Positions 40,107 through 48,595 of a stretch of 64,000 bases of DNA are shown here, in pieces. Numbering within the stretch: position 1 is the stretch's first letter; every line of letters begins with the position of its first letter. Position numbers and translations under genes: made by a program. Source of the stretch: Mesorhizobium temperatum (GTDB lineage Bacteria; Pseudomonadota; Alphaproteobacteria; Rhizobiales; Rhizobiaceae); assembly GCF_002284575.1 (NCBI RefSeq), contig NZ_NPKJ01000019.1:62001-126000 (forward strand), given 5' to 3'. Under the pieces are notes generated by a model that was given only the letters and a program-made list of their open reading frames with translations, was not told the origin of the DNA and did no database searches.

Positions 40107-40237
40107 CTCACCTATCCAGTGCTGACCAGCTAGCAAAGCGCGGTGAAGCCTTGATTAAGTGAAGGTATTTGGTGGCCCGGCGTTGCGGATTTGCGGGCTT
40201 GTCCGCCAAAGGTGATTAACGAAACGTTATCGTCGCG

Positions 40238-41278
40238 ATGCTATCGAGAGCCAAACTCACCATCCCGGGCTGGACACGGATGATCCCTTTGCCATCGGAC
40301 GGTTCGGTATCGATCGAGGGGCGGTCGCCGGGACTTGGCGCGGCGGCCGTCGAGGTCGTGGTCACGCTGCCGACCTTCAAACGGCCCGAGCAACTGCTGG
40401 CGACGCTGGCATCGCTCAAGGGCCAGCAAACCGGCAGACGCTTCGCAATCATCGTCATGGAGAACGAGACCGAGGCACGCGCCGGCGCCAAGGCGGCGCT
40501 GCCGCTGTTCGAGCGCGGCGACATTCCGGGCATGGTGATCGTCGCGCATGACCGCGGCAATTGCAGCGCCTACAATGCCGGCTGGCAGATGGCGATCCTG
40601 CACTTCCCTGATTTCAGGCACCTGCTGGTCATCGACGACGACGAGATCGCCGATCCGCAGTGGCTCGAGCGTATGTGCAAGGCGGCCGAGACGCTCGGTG
40701 CCGACATTGTCGGCGGCCCGCAAAAACCTGACTTTGCCGATGCGGCCCATGCCAGATGGGCCGAGCACCCGGTCTTTGCGCCACCTTACCGGGAGACCGG
40801 GCGTGTGCCAGCGCTCTATTCCTCCGGCAATCTGCTGGTCGGCCGCAACGTGCTCACCGCCATGGGGCCGCCCTTTCTCGACCTGAAATTCAACTTCATG
40901 GGCGGCGGCGATTCCGATTTCCTGAGCCGTGCCGCACAGGGAGGCTTTGTGCTTGGCTGGTGCGCGGAGGCGCAAGTGCGGGAAACAGTTCCTGCCCGAC
41001 GCGTCGAAGCTGGCTGGATCCGCGCCCGCAGCCTGCGCAACGGCGTCATCTCGACATTGGTCGAGAAGAAGAAACGGGCCGGCACGCCGTTCGCCGGCAC
41101 CAAGGTTTTCTTGAAGAGCCTGGCGCTGCTTGCCGCCTCGCCGTTTCGCGCCGCGGCCAGGCTGGCGCGGACGGGGTCTTTGGCGACGGCCTTATACCCA
41201 ATCCATGTAGCTGTCGGCCGCGTGCTTGCCGAATTCGGATATGCCAATGAGCAATACCGGCAGCCTGAGAAGAACTGA
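40238..41278 (+). CDS. Family 2 glycosyltransferase
   Basis: A 346-residue GT-A enzyme. The N-terminal nucleotide-binding strand is VVVTLPTFKRPEQLLATLASL, the metal-binding acidic motif is VIDDDEIADPQWLERM, and the acceptor-side segment is FNFMGGGDSDFLSRAA. The C-terminus is basic and moderately hydrophobic. It overlaps the start of the polymerase gene by 32 bases, indicating co-expression. The ATG at 40238 yields a short leader (MLSRAKLTIPGWTRM); an internal ATG at 40280 is possible. Confidence 0.83.
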   Translation: MLSRAKLTIPGWTRMIPLPSDGSVSIEGRSPGLGAAAVEVVVTLPTFKRPEQLLATLASLKGQQTGRRFAIIVMENETEARAGAKAALPLFERGDIPGMVIVAHDRGNCSAYNAGWQMAILHFPDFRHLLVIDDDEIADPQWLERMCKAAETLGADIVGGPQKPDFADAAHARWAEHPVFAPPYRETGRVPALYSSGNLLVGRNVLTAMGPPFLDLKFNFMGGGDSDFLSRAAQGGFVLGWCAEAQVRETVPARRVEAGWIRARSLRNGVISTLVEKKKRAGTPFAGTKVFLKSLALLAASPFRAAARLARTGSLATALYPIHVAVGRVLAEFGYANEQYRQPEKN

Positions 41279-42566
41279 ACGCGCGCCGCTCAGCGCGGCG
41301 TTCACACGCGACGGCGTCGCGACCGCGATCGCGGCGCTGCTGTTCACCGCCATCCTGGTGTCGTTCCGGCCCTTCCAGCCGGCCGGCGCCGAAATGCCCG
41401 GCGACGGCGGCGACATCGTCAACCAGCTCGGCTTCGGCTCGCTTGGCGCCATCGCGATCTTCTCGCTGCTGGCTTTCGCCGACCCGCGTGTGGTGCGCTC
41501 GCTGCTCTGCCCGTCGTGGCTGCTGATGCTGGGCTTCTTCATGCTCTCGGTGGTGATGGCAACCGACCCGCCGTCGGCCATGCGCGCCGCCTCCTTCACG
41601 CTGATCGGCATGTTGACGATGGCGACGATCCTGGCGCTTCCGCGCGACGCCGAGGCTTTCTCGAAAGTCATCATCTTCACCATCGTCGTCGTCATGGGCC
41701 TGTCCTATATCGGGCTCATCGCCTTTCCAAACGAGGCGCTGCACACCACCGATTCGCTCGAGCCGGAACATGCCGGCCTGTGGCGCGGCGTGTTCACCCA
41801 CAAGAACATCGCCGGGCCTGTCATGGCCTGCTTCAGCTTCGCCGGGCTGTACCTCTACCGGCGCGGACGGCGGCTCTGGGGCGCATCAATCTTTTGCGCG
41901 GCGATGATCTTCATGCTGCACACCGGTTCCAAGACGACGGCCGGACTGGTGCCGTTTTCGATTCTGATCGTCGTGCTGCCGAGCCTGATCGGCATGCGTC
42001 TCGGCACGCTGATCCTGTTCGCGCTGGCCATTATCGCCGCGGCGATCAGCACGCTGGGCATCGTCTTCCTGCCGCCGGTGAAGCATCTGGCGGCAATCTA
42101 TTTCCCCGACCTGACCTACACCGGACGCACGACGCTGTGGGAGTTCGCCGGCGAGATGCTGGCGAAGCGGCCGTGGACCGGCTACGGCTTCGAGAGCTTC
42201 TGGGGCACGCCGCTGCTGTTGAACCAGGATCAGCCCTTCGACCGGGCCTGGGACATCAGGACCATCGTGCACGGCCATAACGGCTATCTCGACATCGCCG
42301 TGCTGATGGGCATCCCGGCGCTTTGCGTGGCGGTCTACACATTCCTGATCGCGCCGCTGCGCGATTACATGCGCATCCCATTGCGCAAGGAAAACATCTA
42401 TCTCGGCGACTTCTTCATGATGGTGGTGCTGTTCGCCGCGCTGAACGCCTTCCTCGAAAGCTTCTTCTTCCATCGCGCCGATCCGGTCTGGCTGTTCTTC
42501 GTGTTCGGCATGTTCGGCCTCAGGCAAGTGTCGCTGCGGCCGATCGCGGTTCGTGGTCCATCCTGA
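41247..42566 (+). CDS. O-antigen ligase/polymerase-family membrane protein
   Basis: A 439-residue inner-membrane protein with about ten predicted membrane segments. The Wzy_C/WaaL-type periplasmic loop ends with IVHGHNGYLDIAVLMGIP, the family hallmark. The segment FTHKNIAGPVMACFSF is also typical of ExoQ/EpsE-like polymerases in rhizobia. ATG 41247 is preferred by position over 41226/41241. It probably polymerises or ligates repeat units made by the adjacent transferases. Confidence 0.82.
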   Translation: MSNTGSLRRTERAPLSAAFTRDGVATAIAALLFTAILVSFRPFQPAGAEMPGDGGDIVNQLGFGSLGAIAIFSLLAFADPRVVRSLLCPSWLLMLGFFMLSVVMATDPPSAMRAASFTLIGMLTMATILALPRDAEAFSKVIIFTIVVVMGLSYIGLIAFPNEALHTTDSLEPEHAGLWRGVFTHKNIAGPVMACFSFAGLYLYRRGRRLWGASIFCAAMIFMLHTGSKTTAGLVPFSILIVVLPSLIGMRLGTLILFALAIIAAAISTLGIVFLPPVKHLAAIYFPDLTYTGRTTLWEFAGEMLAKRPWTGYGFESFWGTPLLLNQDQPFDRAWDIRTIVHGHNGYLDIAVLMGIPALCVAVYTFLIAPLRDYMRIPLRKENIYLGDFFMMVVLFAALNAFLESFFFHRADPVWLFFVFGMFGLRQVSLRPIAVRGPS

Positions 42567-42631
42567 TCCTCCGTCCCAACAGGGCTTCCCTGCCCCGCCA
42601 CGAACGTCTATGGGAAGCCATCTTGTTGTTT

Positions 42632-42679
42632 GAGCATCGGATTTTCCCAAAACCGGTACCCACTTGGGGTCCGATGCTC
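42632..42679. repeat. Dispersed palindromic repeat (GAGCATCGGA ... TCCGATGCTC)
   Basis: GAGCATCGGA (42632-42641) and TCCGATGCTC (42670-42679) are a perfect 10-base inverted pair; inside it CCCAA and TTGGG form a second stem around ACCGGTACC. Short palindromes with this outer arm are scattered through rhizobial intergenic regions (from memory). It lies 13 bases before proC and just upstream of its GGAGG box, so it will be part of the leader mRNA. Confidence 0.7.
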
Positions 42680-42692
42680 TGCGGAGGCTCCA

Positions 42693-43508
42693 ATGACGAT
42701 CAAGCTTGTTCTCGCCGGTTGCGGCAATATGGGTTACGCCATGCTCTCTGGCTGGCTGAAATCCGGCAAGCTGCCCCCGGCGGCGGTTTTCGTGATCGAG
42801 CCGAATGCCGATCTGCGCAAGCGCGCCGAAGCGCTGGGCTGCAGTGCTGCGGCGGATGCCGGCGGCATTCCGGCAGATGCCGTTCCGGCCCTCGTCGTCT
42901 TTGCTGTGAAGCCGCAAGTGATCCGCGACGCGACTGCCGCCTACAGGCGCTTCAATGATGGCCGCACCACCTTCGTCAGCATCGCCGCCGGAACGCCGGT
43001 CGCCACATTAGAGGCCATTCTGGGCGATCGCGCGCCGGTCGTGCGCTGCATGCCCAACACGCCGGCGGCCATTGGCAAGGGCATGATGGTGGTGTTTTCC
43101 AACCGGCTGGTCTCCATCGATACGAAGCGTTTCGTTGCCGATCTGCTTTCGGCGAGCGGAGAAGTGACCGATATCGAGGACGAAGGCCTGATGGACGCGG
43201 TGACGGCGGTGTCCGGGTCTGGACCTGCCTATATCTTCCATTTCATCGAAGCGCTGACCGTGGCTGCCGAAAAGGCCGGATTGCCGGCCAAAACCGCCAG
43301 GCTGCTGGCCATGCAGACGGTCTATGGCGCCGCCTCGCTCGCCGCCGAAAGCGGCGAAGATCCGGGCGTGCTGCGCCAGCAGGTGACCAGCCCCAACGGC
43401 ACCACGGCCGCCGCATTGGCCGTGCTGATGGGCGAGGACCGGCTGACAAAACTGCTCACCGAAGCGGTGGAAGCGGCGCGGCTGCGGTCGATCGAGCTGG
43501 GAAAGTAG
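42693..43508 (+). CDS. proC: Pyrroline-5-carboxylate reductase
   Basis: A 271-residue cytosolic enzyme that reduces 1-pyrroline-5-carboxylate to L-proline with NAD(P)H. The Rossmann start is LVLAGCGNMGYAMLSGWL, followed by VVFAVKPQV and VRCMPNTPAAIGKGM; the signature AVSGSGPAYIFHFIEAL is complete, as is LRQQVTSPNGTTAAAL. Length is standard (~270). ATG 42693 has GGAGG seven bases upstream; the frame back to 42630 crosses the palindromic repeat and is not coding. Confidence 0.95.
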   Translation: MTIKLVLAGCGNMGYAMLSGWLKSGKLPPAAVFVIEPNADLRKRAEALGCSAAADAGGIPADAVPALVVFAVKPQVIRDATAAYRRFNDGRTTFVSIAAGTPVATLEAILGDRAPVVRCMPNTPAAIGKGMMVVFSNRLVSIDTKRFVADLLSASGEVTDIEDEGLMDAVTAVSGSGPAYIFHFIEALTVAAEKAGLPAKTARLLAMQTVYGAASLAAESGEDPGVLRQQVTSPNGTTAAALAVLMGEDRLTKLLTEAVEAARLRSIELGK

Positions 43509-43586
43509 CGGCTTGAGGCGTTGCAAGCCGGTCGCGGCGAAGGTCGACGATCAGTTGCAATAGCAAATGTTCTGTAGCGATCCTTC

Positions 43587-43760
43587 GCGCCCCCTCAGTC
43601 CTGCCCTCTTTGCCAAAACTTGGCATCTCCCCCACAAGCGGGGAGATTGGCAGCTTCGGCGGTCCACTCACCACTTGCGATGTTGGAGATTGGCGAAAGC
43701 CGGCGTGACCTCCGATCTCCCCCAGGTGGGGGAGATGTCCGGCAGGACAGAGGGGGGCGC
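43587..43760. repeat. RIME-like intergenic mosaic repeat with long inverted ends
   Basis: The outer arms GCGCCCCCTCAGTCCTGCC (43587-43605) and the complement of GGCAGGACAGAGGGGGGCGC (43741-43760) pair almost completely. Inside are two further hairpins: CATCTCCCC/GGGGAGAT (about 43623-43650) and GATCTCCCCCAG/GTGGGGGAGAT (about 43713-43737), plus GGCGAAAGCCG. This layout is that of the rhizobial intergenic mosaic elements found in many copies per genome. It fills the space between convergent proC and the 43792 oxidoreductase and may also terminate transcription. Confidence 0.75.
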
Positions 43761-43791
43761 TGTCCCGCCGGCATCAAATTTCTGCACCGCA

Positions 43792-45108
43792 CTACCCCGC
43801 TCCGTACAGCATCTCGTCCTGCAGCCGGCGCAAGGCGAACAGCCTGGTGCTCGGGTCGGGTGCGGCATTGCCTGATGTCAGCAGCTCGCCCTTGCTGACC
43901 GGTCTCAGCACCTTGCCGCCTTCGAGCAGGCCGACCGGCACGGCGCGGTTGGCGCGGGCCTCTTCGACGGTCATGGTCCAGGAGCGGTAGCAGGTCTCGC
44001 CGATCGCGTCGAATGTCTCTCCCGCCGCCAGATCGCGCTTGGCCACGGCGCAGACCTCGGCAACCGGCCTCGGCAGCGGCACCATGTCCGGCTTGCCATA
44101 GAGCGCGATGCGCGCGGCGGTGAGCGGCACTTCCAGCGAGGTCAGATGATACGGCCGGAAGAAGCTGTAATAGGGCCCATGGCCGATATGCAGGTCGTCC
44201 ATGCGCTCGATGATGCGCGGATGCGTCGCCTCGACGACGACGAAGACGCCGGGCGCCACGCCCTTGCCGATGGTGTAGTCGACGACGCCTTTTCTCGACA
44301 GGATGCCGCCATCGGCGCGCGGGATGAGCACCTTGGCCAATTCATCGCGGTTGGCCTTGGGCCCGTGCATGCCGGCGATGTCAGGCACCAGCCCGGTGGC
44401 GTTGGCGATGGCACACATCTCGACCATGGTCTTCGAGCCGTCGACGAACTCGACCAGCATGCGCGGGTTCATGTTGCGGCGCAGCGCTTCCGCGCGATAA
44501 TCATCGGGAACCGCGTCATGGTTGAGCGGGTTGTTCTTGCCCTTGCCGGCCGAGACGATGGTGTAGCCGAGCGCAGAGGCGAACTCGATCAGCTCCATGC
44601 AACTCGACGGCTCGTCGCCGGCGCCGACCGAATAGACGACGCCGAGCCGGTCGGCCTGCTGCTTCAGATAGCAGCCGATGGTAACGTCGGCCTCGACATT
44701 CATCATCACCAGATGTTTGCCGTGCTCCATCGCCATCAGGTCGAAATCGGCGGCGACGCCGGGCTTGCCGGTGGCGTCGATGACCACGTCGATCAGCGGA
44801 TTGGTGACCAGCATCTCGTTCGAGGTGATGGCGATTTTTCCGCTCTCGATCGCCTCGCTGACCTTCGACGGCGTATCGGCCTCCCGTGCCATCGCCTCGT
44901 CGCCATAGGCGATGCGGACGGCATCGCGCGCGGTGTGGGGGCGGCGGGTCGAGACGGCGCACACCGCAATGCCCGGCATCAGCATGCCTTGCGTCACCAG
45001 GTCGGTGCCCATTTCGCCGGAGCCGATGACGCCGATGCGCACCGGACGGCCTTCCGCGGCGCGCTTGGCGAGATCGCGGGCAAGCCCGGTCAGGGCGACA
45101 TTGGTCAT
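43792..45108 (-). CDS. NAD(P)-dependent oxidoreductase with C-terminal SAF domain
   Basis: A 438-residue protein from ATG 45108. The N-terminal Rossmann fold reads IGVIGSGEMGTDLVTQG, followed by homoserine-dehydrogenase-like strings (IDVVIDATGKPGVAADFD, HLVMMNVEADVTIG). The C-terminal ~90 residues (VAKRDLAAGETFDAIGE, GKVLRPVSKGELLTSGNAAP) form an SAF domain, as in antifreeze/FlgA/altronate-dehydratase proteins. This two-domain family is common in Rhizobiales sugar catabolism; its reaction is not established to my knowledge. It may oxidise a branched or deoxy sugar acid. It is convergent with proC and has no operon partner here. Confidence 0.75.
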   Translation of the reverse strand: MTNVALTGLARDLAKRAAEGRPVRIGVIGSGEMGTDLVTQGMLMPGIAVCAVSTRRPHTARDAVRIAYGDEAMAREADTPSKVSEAIESGKIAITSNEMLVTNPLIDVVIDATGKPGVAADFDLMAMEHGKHLVMMNVEADVTIGCYLKQQADRLGVVYSVGAGDEPSSCMELIEFASALGYTIVSAGKGKNNPLNHDAVPDDYRAEALRRNMNPRMLVEFVDGSKTMVEMCAIANATGLVPDIAGMHGPKANRDELAKVLIPRADGGILSRKGVVDYTIGKGVAPGVFVVVEATHPRIIERMDDLHIGHGPYYSFFRPYHLTSLEVPLTAARIALYGKPDMVPLPRPVAEVCAVAKRDLAAGETFDAIGETCYRSWTMTVEEARANRAVPVGLLEGGKVLRPVSKGELLTSGNAAPDPSTRLFALRRLQDEMLYGAG

Positions 45109-45317
45109 GCGCAAGTCCACTGCTCTTGATTTGAAGGGGGAATAGCAGGTAACGGTAACCTTTTGCCAACGAAACCGGACCTCGTCGGCAATTTCTTGCG
45201 CATGACCCCGGGAACTGGAAGAAGCTGGTTCAGCGTCGGCGGATGGCGAGGAGCGCAGCTAACAAATCGAGTGAAATTCTTAGTCATTTCTTTATGCATC
45301 GCTGCTTGAATAGGCAA

Positions 45318-46544
45318 ATGGGATGGGGTGGCGGTACCTTCAGGCGTTTTTTCAGACGAAATAGCGAGAGCGGCAACGTTGCTATTATTTTTGCCCTGTC
45401 TTTGCCGATTGTTGTCGGCGGAGCGGGCCTCGGTGTCGAGACTTCCTATTGGTATTACAGCAGCCTGAAGCTACAGGCGGTGGCGGATGCGGCAGCCTAT
45501 GCTGGCGCTTTGGAAAAAGCTTCGGGATCCGACAAGCCAACGATTGTCTCGGCCGCGACGCTGTCAGCGACCACGAACGGCTGGGGACCATCGACAGGCA
45601 CAATCGAGGTCTTCACGCCTCCATCGTCCGGACCGAATGTCGCAAAAAAGGCGGTCGAGGTCATCGTCCATCAGACGCTCGATCGATTTTTCACATCGAT
45701 ATTCAGTCAAAGCGCGGTCGGCGCTCAGGCAAGGGCCGTGGCTCTTATCACGGACGCGTCAAAAGCCTGCGTTCTGGCGCTCAATCCTTCCGCTTCGAGA
45801 GCGGCGCTCTTTTCCGGCAGTTCGAACCTCAAGCTGACCGGCTGCTCCGTCATGTCGGATTCAATCGCCGCAGACGCCCTTAAGCTTCAAGGGTCGGCAT
45901 ATCTGGAGGCCGATTGCCTGATATCGGCAGGCGGTGTTTCATTGAGCAACGTTGTAAAAACCGTTTGCGCGAACCCGCTTACCCAGGCGCTGCCCGCTGC
46001 GGATCCTTTTGCCGACTTGCCGGCGCCGCCAGCCACGTACCCCTGTCAAAACGACAATCAGTCGACCTTGGAACCTGGAACATACTGCAAGGGGCTCAGC
46101 TTGAGCGGCAGTGTAACGCTCTCGCCTGGGGTATATGTCGTTGAGGGGGGCGATTTCAAAGCAAGCGCGAACGCAAATATTTCCGGCGACGGAGTCATCA
46201 TCTATCTGGCCGGCAGCTCCGGCGTCAGCATGAACGGCACGGCCACCGTCAAGCTTAGCGCCCCGACGTCAGGCACCTATTCGGGTGTGCTGTTTTACGG
46301 CGACAGAGCAAACCTGGCGGGATCGAACTCGTTTAATGGCACGGCGGATTCGCTTTTGACCGGTGCTCTGTATTTTCCAACGCAAGAGGTTAAATATCTC
46401 GGCAATTTCTCGGGCCAAGATGGTTGCACACAGGTCGTCGCCGATACGATAGAGTGGTCCGGCGCTACAAGCATCAAGCAGAATTGCACGAGCCTCGGAA
46501 TGCGAGAGATTCCGGCCGCGCAATCCGTTCAGCTTGTCGAGTAA
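45318..46544 (+). CDS. TadG-like pilus-assembly protein
   Basis: About 408 residues from ATG 45318 (frame open to 45243; starts at 45294 or 45243 are possible, and none has a good ribosome-binding site). The N-terminal signature is SGNVAIIFALSLPIVVGGAGL, the TadE/G-type membrane anchor after a basic tail. The large periplasmic part is rich in Ser, Gly and Thr with a right-handed repetitive look (SGSVTLSPGVYVVEGG, FKASANANISGDGVIIYLAG) and lacks an obvious von Willebrand A domain. It leads a three-gene Tad-like group; the adjacent TadE-like start is six bases after its stop. Confidence 0.72.
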   Translation: MGWGGGTFRRFFRRNSESGNVAIIFALSLPIVVGGAGLGVETSYWYYSSLKLQAVADAAAYAGALEKASGSDKPTIVSAATLSATTNGWGPSTGTIEVFTPPSSGPNVAKKAVEVIVHQTLDRFFTSIFSQSAVGAQARAVALITDASKACVLALNPSASRAALFSGSSNLKLTGCSVMSDSIAADALKLQGSAYLEADCLISAGGVSLSNVVKTVCANPLTQALPAADPFADLPAPPATYPCQNDNQSTLEPGTYCKGLSLSGSVTLSPGVYVVEGGDFKASANANISGDGVIIYLAGSSGVSMNGTATVKLSAPTSGTYSGVLFYGDRANLAGSNSFNGTADSLLTGALYFPTQEVKYLGNFSGQDGCTQVVADTIEWSGATSIKQNCTSLGMREIPAAQSVQLVE

Positions 46545-46549
46545 CCGTC

Positions 46550-46993
46550 ATGGAACGGCGGTCAGGTCGGATTTTCCGGAACGATTCGGGTGTTGCTGCG
46601 GTGGAGTTTGCCCTGATTGTGCCGATCCTTTGCCTGGTGCTTTTCGGCATCATTGACGGCTGGTCTTTCGTATCAAGCTCGCTGTCGATGCGCGCAAGCG
46701 TCAAGACGGCGGCAAATCTTGTGATGGAGGGAGCAACCGACGACGCGGCCACCCAAGCCGTTGCCCTTTCGAGTTGGGAAAACCATCCCGAAGGCGCACA
46801 GGTTACACTGGGCCGGAAATACATGTGCGGAAGCACCGTGGTCGATGCATCGAGCCTGTGCAACGGGGGGACGAAAGCTCCCTCGGTCTTCGTGGAAATA
46901 AAAGCGACGGCGACCTGGTCCCCGCCCTTCATTTTTGGCGCGTTTTCTCTTTCTCGCGAGATCGGCCATCAAGAGGTGATCCGTGTCCGCTAA
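46550..46993 (+). CDS. TadE-like pseudopilin
   Basis: A 147-residue protein with the TadE-like motif [21 protein letters not shown]: a basic N-terminus, the GxxxxE core (G-VAAVE) with the conserved glutamate, and a single membrane segment. The remaining ~100 residues are periplasmic with two cysteines (YMCGS, SLCNGG). Such pseudopilins support Flp pilus or adhesin assembly. It starts six bases after the TadG-like gene and overlaps the next gene by 11 bases. Confidence 0.8.
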   Translation: MERRSGRIFRNDSGVAAVEFALIVPILCLVLFGIIDGWSFVSSSLSMRASVKTAANLVMEGATDDAATQAVALSSWENHPEGAQVTLGRKYMCGSTVVDASSLCNGGTKAPSVFVEIKATATWSPPFIFGAFSLSREIGHQEVIRVR

Positions 46994-47393
46994 GCGGATC
47001 GCGAGAGCGTTCAGCCGTGATGCATCAGGTGGGACTGGGCTGGAATTCGCGCTGATCGCACCTTTTCTGATAATGCTTTTGTTCGGTATCTTCGCATTCG
47101 GCTGGGCTCTGAATGCCATGTCCAGCGTTCGCTATACGCTGGAAACGTCCTCACGTGCGCTGCAGTTGAAGAACTCGCTGACCGAGGCCGAAATAGAGGC
47201 CATAGCCACAGAAAAATTGCTGGGTTTGGGATTGAAAGATGTCGATGTGACGATAGCAATCGACCCTCCCAGCGGCGGCTTCCGCATGGCGCATCTCACG
47301 GCCAGATATGCTTTCGTGATCGAGTTCCCGTACTTCGATCAATATCCGATCAATTATGCGACAACTGTCACAGTTCCGTTGGTTGGATCGTGA
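46983..47393 (+). CDS. TadE/TadF-like pseudopilin
   Basis: A 136-residue protein starting with GTG 46983. It has the same architecture as its neighbour: [22 protein letters not shown] is the pseudopilin-like helix with the conserved Glu, followed by a small periplasmic domain. It is probably an ancient duplicate of the 46550 gene. No Flp pilin, TadA ATPase, secretin or prepilin peptidase gene lies nearby, so the proteins must work with a Tad system elsewhere or in another role. Confidence 0.78.
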   Translation: MSAKRIARAFSRDASGGTGLEFALIAPFLIMLLFGIFAFGWALNAMSSVRYTLETSSRALQLKNSLTEAEIEAIATEKLLGLGLKDVDVTIAIDPPSGGFRMAHLTARYAFVIEFPYFDQYPINYATTVTVPLVGS

Positions 47394-47697
47394 GAGCGTC
47401 CAACAGCGCCTTTACGCAACAGGCGGTGGGGTGTCGATCGATTAACACCGCCGCAGGGTCGATGGCGGCGATCGGTGGCGTGAGCGAACGGGTCGTCGTC
47501 GCTACACAGACACGTTTCTGGACAGGCAGCCATCACCGCGCTAGGCCGGACCAGGCTCGTCCACGCTTGCGCAGTCATGCCGTCAGAGCGCCGGCAAGCG
47601 GCCGGGCATAGGGCGGCATACGGAGCGGCAACTTGACAAAGGCCCAATCTTTCAAATTGAGTGAAATCACGATCAATAGAGAGTCGGTGCGACAGAC
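47394..47697. other. Gene-free stretch with a possible -35 element
   Basis: About 300 bases without a coding frame follow the TadE-like genes. TTGACA at 47633-47638 would suit a sigma-70 -35 box for the 47698 gene, but the expected -10 position (ATTGAG) is poor. Nothing else was recognised. Confidence 0.3.
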
Positions 47698-48432
47698 ATG
47701 GGCGAGACAGATATGGCGTGGAGCGAAAGAAAGACCGGTTACGGCAAGGGCCACTATTTCAATCAAATGGGCCTTGCCCTGCTGGTGCTCGTCTTTCTCA
47801 TCGCCCTGCCGCTCGCTTTCTTTCCCGAAGACATACGGAAGTTTTACCTCAGCGAGGGCGGTCCAATTGAAGTCTTCTCGGCGGCCGGCTACTTGATCGT
47901 CGTGGCAACGCTTGTCCGGGAAATGTCCTATCGGGACCTGCTCAAGCGGTGGTATCTCGTCGCCGTCCTGATCGCGATGTGCCTGCGCGAGCTGGACTTC
48001 CATGCGCATTTCACCACCCACAACATCACCAAGACCACCCTCTATGTCTCGCCTGACGTTCCGCTGTTGGAAAAGCTAATCGGCGCGACGGTCGTTATTG
48101 CCCTCGGCGTTGCCTTCTATTTGCTCCTGAAGAACGGCTTCCGCAGCTTTGTGCACGGGCTTCGCCACGGCGAGGCGACTGCCGTTGCCATTGCCGCCGC
48201 TATCGGCTGCGCCGTCCTCTCCAAGGTCATCGACGGGGCGCCATCAAATCTCACATTTCTCGGCATCCACCTCACCCGGATCTATACCTCCACAGTGTTC
48301 GAAGAAATTCTCGAACTGGGGATTCCGATCTTTCTAGCCATCGCGGCATTCGCGGCCTTTCCAACGCAGGATGGTCTCACAAAGAGGGCCTCGGGACAGG
48401 TCACGCCAAACAACCCAAGATCCGTCACCTAG
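47698..48432 (+). CDS. Conserved membrane protein of unknown function
   Basis: A 244-residue protein with about six predicted membrane segments and short loops. Distinct polar motifs are LRELDFHAHFTTHN after the third segment and TVFEEILELGIPIFLAIAAF near the end; the His-rich RELDFHAHFT and the intramembrane EEILEL string could form a metal or active site. I do not recognise a named family. ATG 47698 or 47713 could be the start. It stands alone between the Tad-like group and the BrkB-like gene. Confidence 0.65.
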   Translation: MGETDMAWSERKTGYGKGHYFNQMGLALLVLVFLIALPLAFFPEDIRKFYLSEGGPIEVFSAAGYLIVVATLVREMSYRDLLKRWYLVAVLIAMCLRELDFHAHFTTHNITKTTLYVSPDVPLLEKLIGATVVIALGVAFYLLLKNGFRSFVHGLRHGEATAVAIAAAIGCAVLSKVIDGAPSNLTFLGIHLTRIYTSTVFEEILELGIPIFLAIAAFAAFPTQDGLTKRASGQVTPNNPRSVT

Positions 48433-48595
48433 TTCCTCTGCACAGAGGATTTGGTTCTTAGACTGAGCCTGAAGGGACTGTCGACGGACGCTGCCGGCCG
48501 GCCTCCAGCCGCCAATCCTAGAGGTTTCCGACCCGCCTCGCTCTGGTCCGCCACCGTGTCGCCTCTACTTGCTTGCGAAGCAGGTGAGGCAAAAC

